From: Solirubrobacter sp963837485 | Lineage (GTDB): Bacteria > Actinomycetota > Thermoleophilia > Solirubrobacterales > Solirubrobacteraceae | Length of the DNA stretch: 64,000 nt | Assembly: GCA_963837485.1 (NCBI GenBank) | Contig: CAWINP010000004.1 | Span: forward strand, 558,001 to 622,000 | Direction of reading: 5' to 3' | Shown here: positions 32,392 through 40,215 of the stretch, piece by piece | How the letters are laid out: each line of letters begins with the position of its first letter | Position numbering within the stretch: position 1 is the stretch's first letter | Made by a program: the position numbers and the translations under genes | The notes under the pieces: generated by a model | Told to the model about the DNA's origin: nothing | The model's input: the letters and a program-made list of their open reading frames with translations, nothing else | Databases searched by the model: none

Positions 32392-33128
32392 CACTGCGCC
32401 GTCCATCCCCCGTCGACCCTCAGGCTGCAGCCGGTCAGCGCGCCCGCGGCCGGCGACGCCGCGTAGACCGCCGCGGCGGCGACCTCCTCGGCGGTCGCGA
32501 GACGGCCCAGCGGGATGCGAGCGAGGATCTCCTCGCCCTCGGCCTCCAGGAACGGCGCGGTCATCGCGGTGGCCACGAACGTCGGCGCGATCGAGACCAC
32601 GCGCACGCCGCGCGGCGCGAGCTCGACGGCGAGCGCGCGCGTCATCCCCTCGACCGCGTGCTTGGTCGCGCAGTAGACGCTGCGGCGCGGCGCGCCGACG
32701 TGGCCCATCTGCGACGAGAGGAACACGATCGCGCCGCCGGAGGGCGGCATCCGGCGGACCGCCTCCTGCGCCGCCTGCAGCCCGGCGCGCACGTTGAGCG
32801 CCCACAGACGGTCCGCGGTCGCGAGGTCGATCGCGTCGAGCGGCTGCGGGACGTTCGTCCCGGCGGCGCACACGAGGGTGTCGACCAGCCCGGTCTGCGC
32901 GAACGCGTCGCGCAGCGCGGCGGGGTTGGTCACGTCGCACGGCAGCGCGTGCGCCTCGGCGCCCAGCGCCCGCACGTCGGCGGCGACGCGGTCGAGCGCC
33001 TCGGCGCCGCGCGCGAGCAGCGTCACCGCCGCGGCGCCCGCGGCCGCGAACGCGCAGGCGATCGCCGCGCCGATGCCGCGGCCGGCGCCGGTCACGAGCA
33101 CGCGCTGCCCGTCCAGCCGGAAGCTCAC
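32391..33128 (-). CDS. Short-chain dehydrogenase/reductase
   Basis: The 245-residue NAD(P)-dependent oxidoreductase has the glycine motif VTGAGRGIGAAIA and the catalytic SVYCATKHAVEG (Tyr-x3-Lys) after SSQM (Ser). The Asn of the NNAG block is altered (VCAAGTN). It ends in the family's C-terminal SLRVDGGWTAQ. GTG 33128 overlaps the previous stop (GTGA). As part of the iolD operon it probably oxidises or reduces a polyol, inosose or keto-acid intermediate. Confidence 0.93.
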   Translation of the reverse strand: MSFRLDGQRVLVTGAGRGIGAAIACAFAAAGAAAVTLLARGAEALDRVAADVRALGAEAHALPCDVTNPAALRDAFAQTGLVDTLVCAAGTNVPQPLDAIDLATADRLWALNVRAGLQAAQEAVRRMPPSGGAIVFLSSQMGHVGAPRRSVYCATKHAVEGMTRALAVELAPRGVRVVSIAPTFVATAMTAPFLEAEGEEILARIPLGRLATAEEVAAAAVYAASPAAGALTGCSLRVDGGWTAQ

Positions 33129-34402
33129 TGGGCCGCCTCCAGCCGCATCTCGGCCGTGCGGGCGTGGCCCGCGAAACCCTCGGCGTGCGAGATCGCGGCC
33201 ACCGCGGGCGCGACCGCGCGCGTGCCGCGCGGCGTCATCCGCTGGTACGTGCACGTCTTCAGGAACGTGCCGACCCACAGGCCGCCGGTGAAGCGCGCGG
33301 CGCCGAGCGTGGGCAGCACGTGGTTGGTTCCCGCCGCCTTGTCGCCGTACGCGACGGTCGCCTCGGCGCCCAGGAAGAGCGCCCCGTAGTTGCGCAGCCC
33401 GCGCAGGTAGGCGTCGAGCTTGGGCTCGTCCACGTGGACCTCGAGGTGCTCGGGCGCGTAGCGGTCGGCGAGCCGCATCGCCTGCTCGTCGTCCTCTACG
33501 ACCACGACCGAGCCGTGGTCGCGCCAGGCGGCGCCCGCGATCGCGCGCGTCGGCCACACCGGCAGCAGCTCCTCGATCGCGGCGAGCACCGCGCGCGCGA
33601 CGGGCTCGGAGGTCGAGATCAGCAGCGAGGGGGACGTCGGTCCGTGCTCGGCCTGGCCGAGGAGGTCGGCGGCGACGCGCACCGGGTCGGCGGTGCGATC
33701 GGCGATCACGGCAATCTCGGTCGGGCCGGCCGGCAGATCGATGCCGACGGTCCCGTAGAGCTGGCGCTTGGCCTCGGCGACGTAGGCATTGCCGGGCCCG
33801 ACCAGCATGTCGGCGGGCTCCGCGCCGCAGAGGCCGAACGCCATCGCGGCGAGCGCCTGGACGCCGCCGAGGCAGAGCACCTGATCGGCGCCTGCGGCGG
33901 CGATCGCGGGGAGCATCGCGGCGTCGATCCCGCGGCCGTCGCGCGGCGGCGCGCAGGCGGTGACGCGGGTCACGCCGGCCACCTTCGCGACAGCGACGGT
34001 CATCAGCGCCGAGGCGAGCATCGGGTAGCGGCCGCCCGGCACATAGGCGCCGACCGCGGCGACCGGGATGTGCCGGTGGCCGAGCGTGACGCCGGGCAGC
34101 GTCTCCAGCTCGAGCTCGCGCAGCGTCTCCTTCTGTGCCCGGGCGAAGCCGCGCACCTGCTCGAGCGCGAACGCGACGTGGCGGGCGAGCTCGGGGTCCA
34201 GCTGTGCGGCAGCCTGGCGCAGCTCGCCGGGCTCGACCACGAAGCTCGGCGGAGACCAGCCGTCGAGCTCGTCCGAGTAGCGGCGCACGCCGCGCTCGCC
34301 CTCGCGCTCGATCGTGGAGAGCATCTCCGACACGCGCGTGCGCACCTCCCCCGACGCGGCCGCCGCGTGCCACGGCGCGTACTTGAGGAAGCGCTCGTTC
34401 AC
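33125..34402 (-). CDS. Histidinol-dehydrogenase-like NAD-dependent polyol dehydrogenase
   Basis: The 425-residue Zn-dependent enzyme has the fold motifs AYVPGGRYPMLASALM, GPGNAYVAEAKRQLYGTVGID and LPAGPTEI. The metal-site Gln/His of LGQAEHGP and the base pair His of RYAPEHLEVH are present. The family includes HisD but also dehydrogenases for other alcohols, such as sulfopropanediol. No other histidine genes are here, and it is in a catabolic operon, so a non-histidine substrate is inferred. The start is GTG 34402, overlapping the dehydrogenase stop. Confidence 0.9.
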   Translation of the reverse strand: MNERFLKYAPWHAAAASGEVRTRVSEMLSTIEREGERGVRRYSDELDGWSPPSFVVEPGELRQAAAQLDPELARHVAFALEQVRGFARAQKETLRELELETLPGVTLGHRHIPVAAVGAYVPGGRYPMLASALMTVAVAKVAGVTRVTACAPPRDGRGIDAAMLPAIAAAGADQVLCLGGVQALAAMAFGLCGAEPADMLVGPGNAYVAEAKRQLYGTVGIDLPAGPTEIAVIADRTADPVRVAADLLGQAEHGPTSPSLLISTSEPVARAVLAAIEELLPVWPTRAIAGAAWRDHGSVVVVEDDEQAMRLADRYAPEHLEVHVDEPKLDAYLRGLRNYGALFLGAEATVAYGDKAAGTNHVLPTLGAARFTGGLWVGTFLKTCTYQRMTPRGTRAVAPAVAAISHAEGFAGHARTAEMRLEAAQ

Positions 34403-35352
34403 GCGACGATCCCCTCGGGGACGCGGCCGGCGAGCACGTCCAGGACGGCGCCGGTCGCGCGGCGGGTCATCTCGCGCACGGAGCGGTCGCTGAGGCCGCC
34501 GACGTGCGGAGTGAGCACGACGTTGGGGAGCGTGAGCAGCCGCGAGCTGCGCGGCGGCTCCTCCGTGAAGACGTCCAGCGCGGCGGCGCGAATCGCGCCG
34601 GCCTGCAGCGCGTCGGCGAGCGCGTCCTCGTCGATCAGCCCGCCGCGGGCAGTGTTGACGACCACGGCCCCGGGCTTCAGGCGCCCGAGCCGTTCGCGGT
34701 CGAGCAGGCCGCGCGTGCCGGTCTCCAGCGGCAGGTGGAGCGAGACGACGTCGCTGTCGCGCAGCAGCGACTCGAGGTCGACCCGCCGGGCGCCGGGAGC
34801 GGGCGCCGGAGGACTCGGATCGCACACGAGCACGTTGACCGGGAAGCCGCTCAGCCGCCGGTGCACGAGCTGCCCGATCGCCCCGTAGCCGACGAGCCCG
34901 ACGGTCGCCCCGCTCAGCTCCCACGGCGTCGCCGCGCCGGTGCGCGACCAGGTGCCCTGCCGGACCGCCCGGTCGTGCTCGGGCACGCGTCGCAACGCGG
35001 CCAGCATCAGCGCGACCGCGTGGTCGGCCGTGCTGGCCGCGTTGACCCCCGGAGTCGTGCACACGGCAATCCCGCGCCGGGTCGCGGCCTCGACGTCGAT
35101 CGAGTCGGTGCCCACGCCGACCCGAGCGATCACCCGCAGCCGGTGCGCCTGCGCGAGCACGTCCGCGTCGAACGGATCCGTCGACACGATCGCCGCCACG
35201 ACGCCGTCCAGCAGCCCGATCAGCTCACCGGGCGTGCGCTGCGCACGCTTCGGCGCGAACCTCAGCTCCAGCCCAGCGGCGGCCAGCCGGCCGCCGGTCG
35301 CGGGATCGTCGCGCTCGAAGTCCGGCCACGTGATCAGGATCGTTCCGCGCAT
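34399..35352 (-). CDS. D-2-hydroxyacid dehydrogenase
   Basis: The 317-residue NAD-dependent enzyme has the Rossmann motif VGLVGYGAIG and catalytic Arg, Glu and His in NTARGGLIDEDAL, DVFTEEP and TPHVGGLSD. It interconverts a 2-keto acid and a D-2-hydroxyacid, for instance hydroxypyruvate/glycerate. ATG 35352 is the start; TTG 35370 is possible. It is the first gene of the operon running down to iolD, and carries the shared GTGAT motif 9 bases upstream. Confidence 0.92.
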   Translation of the reverse strand: MRGTILITWPDFERDDPATGGRLAAAGLELRFAPKRAQRTPGELIGLLDGVVAAIVSTDPFDADVLAQAHRLRVIARVGVGTDSIDVEAATRRGIAVCTTPGVNAASTADHAVALMLAALRRVPEHDRAVRQGTWSRTGAATPWELSGATVGLVGYGAIGQLVHRRLSGFPVNVLVCDPSPPAPAPGARRVDLESLLRDSDVVSLHLPLETGTRGLLDRERLGRLKPGAVVVNTARGGLIDEDALADALQAGAIRAAALDVFTEEPPRSSRLLTLPNVVLTPHVGGLSDRSVREMTRRATGAVLDVLAGRVPEGIVA

Positions 35353-35361
35353 CCGAGGGAA

Positions 35362-35374
35362 GTGATCCAATCAC
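35362..35374. promoter_or_regulatory. GTGAT-N3-ATCAC palindromic motif before the iolD operon
   Basis: gtgatccaatcac reads as GTGAT on both strands. It lies 9 bases before ATG 35352, with TTGTCC 17 bases upstream on the minus strand in the position of a -35. It is the most symmetric of seven similar sites in 35-60 kb. Confidence 0.6.
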
Positions 35375-35410
35375 CGGACGAGTCCGGTGGACAAGGCACA
35401 GATCTGTCCG

Positions 35411-36148
35411 TCAGCCTGCGCGGCGCGCGGTGAGGCCGCCGTCGACCGTGAGCGTGGCGCCCGTGACGTAGCTGGCGTCGGGCGAGGCGAGGAAGGCGAT
35501 CGCGGCAGCGATCTCGTCGGGCTCGGCGATGCGACCGAGCGCGACGGCGGCCCGCATCGCGTCCGCACCCGAGCGTGCGATGCCGTCGCGGAGCAGGCGG
35601 GTGTCGGTGAAGCCCGGGCAGACGCAGTTGACGCGGATGCCGTGCGGGCCGTAGTCGAGCGCGAGGCTGCGGGTGAGGCCGGCGAGGCCCGCCTTCGCGG
35701 CGGCGTACGGGAAGAAGCCGGGGAGCGTCGCGTGGGCGTGGATCGACGAGACGTTCACGATCGCGCCCTGCCCGGCCGCCAGCATGTGCGCAAGGACGTG
35801 CTTGGCGGTGAGCCAGGCGGCCTTCAGGTCGACCGCGAAGAAGGCGTCCCACTGCGCCTCGGTCATGGCGGTCGGGTCGTAGGTCGCATTCACGCCCGCG
35901 TTGTTGACGAGCACGGTGGGCGGGCCGAGGCGCTCCGCGCAGGCGTGCACGAGCGCCCGGACCGCGCGCTCGTCGCCGACGTCGGCGAGGACGAACCGCG
36001 CGTCCGGGCCGAGCTCGGCCTCGGCGGCGCGACCGGCCTCCGGATCGCGTCCGCAGAACGCGACGCGATGGCCGCCGGCGAGCAGCCGCCGCACCGTGGC
36101 AAGCCCGATCCCGCGCGTGCCGCCGGTCACGAGTGCGATGCGAGACAT
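35411..36148 (-). CDS. Short-chain dehydrogenase/reductase
   Basis: The 245-residue classical SDR has VTGGTRGIGLATVR (cofactor), NNAGVN, and catalytic SSIHAHATLPGFFPYAAAKAG (Ser, Tyr, Lys). It ends ATLTVDGGLTARRAG. FabG-like or sugar/inosose dehydrogenase activity is plausible. It is divergent from the SMP-30 gene with 15 bases between starts, and the shared GTGAT motif overlaps its ATG. Its end is about 60 bases from the start of the iolD operon on the same strand. Confidence 0.93.
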   Translation of the reverse strand: MSRIALVTGGTRGIGLATVRRLLAGGHRVAFCGRDPEAGRAAEAELGPDARFVLADVGDERAVRALVHACAERLGPPTVLVNNAGVNATYDPTAMTEAQWDAFFAVDLKAAWLTAKHVLAHMLAAGQGAIVNVSSIHAHATLPGFFPYAAAKAGLAGLTRSLALDYGPHGIRVNCVCPGFTDTRLLRDGIARSGADAMRAAVALGRIAEPDEIAAAIAFLASPDASYVTGATLTVDGGLTARRAG

Positions 36149-36156
36149 ATAATCAC
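36144..36156 (-). promoter_or_regulatory. GTGAT-type motif at the SDR/SMP-30 divergent start
   Basis: On the minus strand it reads GTGATTATATGTC and includes the SDR start ATG (36148-36146). The divergent SMP-30 start lies 8 bases beyond its other end, so one site could serve both genes. Confidence 0.45.
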
Positions 36157-36163
36157 CGTATCA

Positions 36164-37072
36164 GTGCACGTGGAGATCGTCACACGCGACGCCGACGAGC
36201 TCGGCGAAGGGCCGGTGTGGCTACCGGACACGGCGGAGCTGCTCCGCGTCGACATCGCGCGGGGCGAGATCGTTGCGCGGGGGGAGATCGTTGCACGGCG
36301 GGAGGTCGCGGGCCGCGACGCCGCGGGCGGCAACGCCGCGGCCGGCAACGCCGCGGCGCGCGAGCGGCGGCGGGCGCTCGGTGCTCCGGTCGGCTTCGTA
36401 CTGCCGGTCGCCGGCGGCGGGTTCCTCGCCGGCGCCGGCCGCACGCTCGTGCGGCTCGCGAGCCTCGGCGCGCAGCCGGAGCCTCTCGCCGAGGTCGAGC
36501 GCGGGCGGACGCGCAACCGGTTCAATGACGCCGCGTGCGACCCGTGCGGGCGCCTGTGGGCGGGCACGATGTCGACCACGCGCGAGCCGGGTGCCGCCGC
36601 GCTCTACCGCCTCGAGCCGGGCGGCGAGCCGGTCGTCGCGCTCGCCGGCGCCACGGTCTCCAACGGGCTCGACTGGAGCCTCGACGCGACCCGGCTCTAC
36701 TACGTCGACTCGGTCACTCAGCGGATCGACGCGATCGACTACGACGTCGACCGCGGCCAGCTCGGAACCCGCCGCCCATTCGCGCCGATCGAGCCGGGCG
36801 ACGGGCTCCCGGACGGGCTGTGCGTGGACGCCGAGGGCGGCGTCTGGCTCGCGCTGTTCGGCGGCGGCGCGATCCGCCGCTACCGGCCGGACGGCGCGCT
36901 CGACGCCCACATCCCGCTCCCGGTCACGCACCCGACCAGCCTGGCGTTCGGCGGCGAGGACCTCGCCGACCTCTACGTCACCTCCGCGCACCGCCACGGA
37001 AGCGACGGCTCACTGCTGCGGCTGCGTCCCGGGGTGTGCGGACGCCCATCGACGCCGTTCGGCGGCGCGTGA
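36164..37072 (+). CDS. SMP-30/gluconolactonase-family lactonase
   Basis: A 302-residue six-bladed beta-propeller that hydrolyses sugar lactones with a divalent metal. Ligands are visible: LGEGPVW (Glu), TRNRFNDAACDPCGRLW, SNGLDWSLD (Asn) and GLPDGLCVDAEGG (Asp). Residues about 32-66 carry a low-complexity insertion made of short tandem DNA repeats (36257-36360), encoding RGEIVARGEIVARREVAG and GGNAAAGNAAAR. GTG 36164 is the start, GTG 36170 an alternative. It probably handles a lactone intermediate of the neighbouring dehydrogenases. Confidence 0.9.
   Translation: MHVEIVTRDADELGEGPVWLPDTAELLRVDIARGEIVARGEIVARREVAGRDAAGGNAAAGNAAARERRRALGAPVGFVLPVAGGGFLAGAGRTLVRLASLGAQPEPLAEVERGRTRNRFNDAACDPCGRLWAGTMSTTREPGAAALYRLEPGGEPVVALAGATVSNGLDWSLDATRLYYVDSVTQRIDAIDYDVDRGQLGTRRPFAPIEPGDGLPDGLCVDAEGGVWLALFGGGAIRRYRPDGALDAHIPLPVTHPTSLAFGGEDLADLYVTSAHRHGSDGSLLRLRPGVCGRPSTPFGGA
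36257..36360. repeat. In-frame short tandem repeats within the SMP-30 gene
   Basis: Two 18-base units (36257-36274, 36275-36292) differ at one base, and two 15-base units (36329-36343, 36344-36358) differ at one base. Both periods are multiples of three, so the frame survives copy-number change. They extend a loop of the propeller. Confidence 0.8.
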
Positions 37073-37161
37073 CGCGCGCTCGGGGCCCGCACTCGCGTGG
37101 CGGGCCGGCACCCGCGTCGCGGGCCGCGGCCGCGTGGCGGGGGCCGCGTACGCCGTGTGCC

Positions 37162-37881
37162 TCAGGCCGCGCGGGCGACCTTGCGGGCGTGCTCGTGCAG
37201 GTAGCCCTCGATGGTGTCGAGGTGCTCGCGCATCGCGGTTCGCGCCCGGGCGCCGTCGCGGGCCTGGACGGCGCCGAGGATCGCCTGGTGCTCCGGGATC
37301 GCGCGCGTGCGGCGGTAGGCCGGCCGGGCCAGCGGATAGCGGGCGGCGAGCAGCGCGTCGTCGATCCGCTTCACGAGCGCGGCAAGCGGGGCGTTGCCGG
37401 TCGCCTCGACGAGCGCGACGTGGAACGCGACGTCGGCCTCGTGGTACGCGCGCTCCTGCTCGCGCGCGGGCCGCAGAGCGAGCGCGGCGACCATCGCCTC
37501 GAAGCGATCCTCGAGCGCGCCGATGCGCTCACGCGTCGCGCGCTCGGCGGCAAGCCCGGCCGCCTCGGTCTCGATGATCCGGCGGCACTCGAGGTACTCG
37601 CCCAGCAACCGGTCGGCATCCGGCCCGGCGAGCGCGGCGGCGAGGACGTCGACGTCGAAGAGATCCCATGCCTCGCGCGAGTTGACCGTCGTGACGCTGC
37701 CGTGCTTGACCGTCACCAGACCGCGCTCCTCGAGCGCGCGCAGCGCCTCTCGGGCGACGCCGCGACTGATGTCGAAGCGCTCGGCCAGCGCGACCTCGCG
37801 CGGCAGCACGGCGCCGGGCGGCAAGCGGCCGGCGACGATGTCGCCGGCGAGGTCCATCATCGCCTGGCGATGCCTGCGCAT
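37162..37881 (-). CDS. GntR-family regulator, FCD domain
   Basis: A 239-residue dimeric repressor. The winged helix (VLPREVALAERFDISRGVAREALRALEERGLV) occupies residues about 25-60 and the helical FCD ligand domain residues about 95-225, with metal-binding Asp/His (HEADVAFHVAL, EHQAILGAV). FCD regulators sense carboxylic acids or sugar acids. It carries the GTGAT motif 4 bases before its own ATG, which suggests autoregulation. The gap to the SMP-30 stop (37073-37161) is filled with GC-rich repeats. It closely resembles the GntR protein at 41720. Confidence 0.92.
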   Translation of the reverse strand: MRRHRQAMMDLAGDIVAGRLPPGAVLPREVALAERFDISRGVAREALRALEERGLVTVKHGSVTTVNSREAWDLFDVDVLAAALAGPDADRLLGEYLECRRIIETEAAGLAAERATRERIGALEDRFEAMVAALALRPAREQERAYHEADVAFHVALVEATGNAPLAALVKRIDDALLAARYPLARPAYRRTRAIPEHQAILGAVQARDGARARTAMREHLDTIEGYLHEHARKVARAA

Positions 37882-37885
37882 GCCA

Positions 37886-37898
37886 GAGAGCCAATCAC
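37886..37898 (-). promoter_or_regulatory. GTGAT-type motif upstream of gntR
   Basis: It reads GTGATTGGCTCTC on the minus strand and ends 4 bases before the start codon at 37881. TTGACC lies about 16 bases farther upstream in a -35 position. Confidence 0.45.
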
Positions 37899-37967
37899 AT
37901 GATCAATCCCGGGTCAACGCAGGCGCCGGAGCGGGCGGTATCCTTACTAGGCCGCAACCTCAAAGCG

Positions 37968-38474
37968 ATGAGCGACTCCCTTTCCAGCCCGGCGCGCCTG
38001 CAGCGCTCGCTCTCGGGCCTCGAGCTCGCCCTGACCGGCCACCGGCGCGACGTGCGCCAGCGGCTGCGGGTCAGCGACGAGGAGCTGACCGTGCTGCTAC
38101 ATCTCGCACACCACGGCGGCTCCCGCCAGCCGCGCCTGACCGCGCTCACCGGCCTGTCGCGGAGCGGCACGGGCGCGCTCGTGCAGCGGCTCGAGCAGGC
38201 CGGGCTCGTCGAGCGAACGACGGACCCGGACGATCGCCGCCTGCGCCGCGTCGAGCTGACCAGCGCCGGCCGGGCGCGCCTGGGCGACGCGACGAGCGGG
38301 CTCGAACGCGCGATCGCCCGGCTGGCCGGCGCGCGCGAGCCGGCCGCACTCGCCGCCACCGAGCGGCTGCTCGACGACCTGTCCGCCGACTTGGAGGCGC
38401 TCGCCGCCGAGCCGCGCGCAGCCACGGCCGCGCACGCCGCGGAGCTGGACCCCGTGTGGCGCCGGTGGGCTTGA
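37968..38474 (+). CDS. MarR-family regulator
   Basis: A 168-residue winged-helix protein. The recognition region (RLTALTGLSRSGTGALVQRLEQAGLVER) is followed by the wing TDPDDRRLRRVELTSAGRARL, typical of MarR proteins that sense phenolics or drugs. ATG 37968 begins the conserved part; an open frame extends to 37899 but overlaps the gntR promoter. It converges with the ArsR-like gene, 27 bases away. Confidence 0.85.
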   Translation: MSDSLSSPARLQRSLSGLELALTGHRRDVRQRLRVSDEELTVLLHLAHHGGSRQPRLTALTGLSRSGTGALVQRLEQAGLVERTTDPDDRRLRRVELTSAGRARLGDATSGLERAIARLAGAREPAALAATERLLDDLSADLEALAAEPRAATAAHAAELDPVWRRWA

Positions 38475-38501
38475 CCGCTGGGGACGTGGGCACGTGCGCG
38501 G

Positions 38502-39050
38502 CTATGAGCCGCGCGGCGGTTCGCCGGCCTGCGCGAACGCGAGGAGCCCGACCTCGACCGGGCGCCGGCCGGGGCGCCCTCGTCTTTCTGCGGCGATGCG
38601 ATCGAGCTCGAAGAACGCGTCGCGGAGCACGCGGCTGGCCGCCGCGAACCCCTCGTCGTCGAGCTCGAGCACCACGCGCATGAGCTGCGCGTGCCGCGCG
38701 TCGAAGCCGCCCTCGAGCGCGGCCTCGCGCGCCTCCTCGCCGAGCGCGCGGAGCGTCCCCAGCACAAGGGAACGCCGGAGCGGCGCCGGGACGCCCTCCC
38801 ATTCGTCGTCCGCGATCCGCTGGGCGACCGCGGAGCGGTAGAAGTGCTCGACGGCGCCGCGGCGGCGCTCGGTGCGCACGAGCACGAGGCAGCCGTGCTC
38901 CGCGAGCACGCGCGTGTGGTAGCTGACGAGGTTGACCGGACGGCCCAGGCGGCGCGCGACGTGGCCGGGAGTCGTCGGCTCGCCCTGGTACTCGAACAGC
39001 ACCCGGTCGCGGAGCGGATGCGCGAGCACCTGCGCGAGCCTGTCGGACAT
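38502..39050 (-). CDS. ArsR-like helix-turn-helix regulator
   Basis: A 182-residue protein with an N-terminal winged helix (LAHPLRDRVLFEYQGE, TTPGHVARRLGRPVNLVSYHTRVLAEHGCLVLVRTERRRGAVEHFYRS, quoted in pieces) and a C-terminal helical domain, like the larger ArsR/PadR-type regulators. Its ATG overlaps the stop of the ThiF-like gene by one base (TGATG), so it is the last gene of the peptide operon and may regulate it. The ligand is unknown. Confidence 0.82.
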   Translation of the reverse strand: MSDRLAQVLAHPLRDRVLFEYQGEPTTPGHVARRLGRPVNLVSYHTRVLAEHGCLVLVRTERRRGAVEHFYRSAVAQRIADDEWEGVPAPLRRSLVLGTLRALGEEAREAALEGGFDARHAQLMRVVLELDDEGFAAASRVLRDAFFELDRIAAERRGRPGRRPVEVGLLAFAQAGEPPRGS

Positions 39051-40108
39051 CAGCGCAGATGCTTACACGCCTCACACGCGCTGTCACGACCGAGCGCCTC
39101 CCGCCGCACCGACCAGGTGCGCAGGTCGATCAGCAGCGCCGCGCCGGCGGTCGCCGGCTCTACGCCGACCAGCAGGTGCACGACCTCCATCGCCACCGCG
39201 GCGCCGACAAGCCCGGATGCCGGGCCCAGCGTCGCGCCGCGCGCCGGGGCCGACTGCGAGTGCCGCACGTACGCGTCGTAGTTGCCCGACTCCCGCCGCA
39301 ACAGGTTCTCGTGACACGTGAAGCACGCCGTCTGGCCCGGCCGGTACAGCGGTCCGACCTTCACGACCGGCGGGAGCTGGCCGGCGACGATGAACGGCAC
39401 GCCGGCGGCCACACAGGCCTCGTTGATCCAGCGCCCCAGCACGTACGGAGGCCAGTCCGCGGCGAGCACCAGCGCGCCGGCGCCGCCGGCAACGGCAAGG
39501 GCGGCGGAGGCGCCGTCCACGCGCGAGGCCACGACCTCGACCTCCACGCGCTCGTCGAACCCGCGCAGCCACCGCGCCGTCGTCTCCGCCTTGGACGCGC
39601 CGACGTCCGCCGGGCCGTAGAGCACCTGGCGATTCAGGTTGGACAGCTCGACCACGTCGTCGTCGACCAGCCGGAGACGGTGTACGCCCGCGGCCGCCAG
39701 AGCGGCGATCGCCCACGTGCCGATCCCGCCACAGCCGACCACCGCAACCAGCACCGAGCCGAGCCGCCGTTGCAGCTCGCGCTCGTCGCCCAGCTCGGCG
39801 AGATACGGAAGCTGGCGCGCGTACCGCGCGGCGTCGCCGGGCTCCAGCGGCGGCGACGCGGCAGCCGGGCGAACCACCCCCGCCTCGACGAGCGCGGCCA
39901 GCTTGTCCTCCACGACGGCCGCCGCAAGCTCCAACGAGGCCGCGAGCTCCGCGACGCAGGGCTCGCCGCCGGCGAGCAGTCGCAGCAGCGCGCCGTCGGC
40001 CGGCTCGGGGTTGCGGATCACGAGGTCGTCCGCGCCGGCCCGCACCAGATACAGCGAGCCATCCTCCCCCTCCACCGGCTCGACGGAGCCGCGCAACCGG
40101 TAGCGCAT
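39050..40108 (-). CDS. MccB-like ThiF/E1 adenylyltransferase with N-terminal peptide-binding domain
   Basis: A 352-residue enzyme. Residues about 1-95 look like a winged-helix peptide clamp (PqqD-like RiPP recognition element). The E1 fold follows: GCGGIG at 125-130, DDDVVELSNLNRQ with Arg 160, Lys 173, and Zn ligands in CFTC (262-265) and CEAC (345-348). The stretch AGQLPPVVKVGPLYRPGQTA closely matches the microcin C enzyme MccB, which adenylates the C-terminal Asn of a short peptide. ATG 40108 begins the domain. A 20-residue candidate substrate is encoded 38 bases upstream. Confidence 0.88.
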   Translation of the reverse strand: MRYRLRGSVEPVEGEDGSLYLVRAGADDLVIRNPEPADGALLRLLAGGEPCVAELAASLELAAAVVEDKLAALVEAGVVRPAAASPPLEPGDAARYARQLPYLAELGDERELQRRLGSVLVAVVGCGGIGTWAIAALAAAGVHRLRLVDDDVVELSNLNRQVLYGPADVGASKAETTARWLRGFDERVEVEVVASRVDGASAALAVAGGAGALVLAADWPPYVLGRWINEACVAAGVPFIVAGQLPPVVKVGPLYRPGQTACFTCHENLLRRESGNYDAYVRHSQSAPARGATLGPASGLVGAAVAMEVVHLLVGVEPATAGAALLIDLRTWSVRREALGRDSACEACKHLR

Positions 40109-40109
40109 A

Positions 40110-40132
40110 CCGCCCGCGACTGGCGCGGGCGG
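40110..40132. terminator. Perfect 9-bp hairpin between peptide gene and ThiF-like gene
   Basis: Arms ccgcccgcg (40110-40118) and cgcgggcgg (40124-40132) surround a 5-base loop. It lies 14 bases past the peptide stop and one base before the ThiF start on the minus strand, so it could attenuate transcription or translation of the enzyme relative to the peptide, as in mccA-mccB. It has no T tract. Confidence 0.7.
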
Positions 40133-40146
40133 AATGCGCGACGCGG

Positions 40147-40209
40147 TCAGTTCCCCTTCCACATCCCCGACTCGTTGACGACCGGACGGTCGGCCACGTC
40201 GATGTTCAC
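40147..40209 (-). CDS. Candidate 20-residue RiPP precursor peptide ending in Asn
   Basis: The frame encodes MNIDVADRPVVNESGMWKGN, too short for ordinary gene finders. GTG 40209 is preceded by GAGGAGG at 9 bases spacing; that binding site lies inside the last codons of the methyltransferase gene, whose stop is 6 bases upstream. The C-terminal Asn is the residue that MccB converts in microcin C (MccA ends in Asn too). A hairpin and the MccB-like gene follow at once. The sequence has a plausible leader (IDVADRPVV) and a polar core (NESGMWKGN). The assignment is by context; no homologue could be searched. Confidence 0.72.
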   Translation of the reverse strand: MNIDVADRPVVNESGMWKGN

Positions 40210-40215
40210 TCTCGC

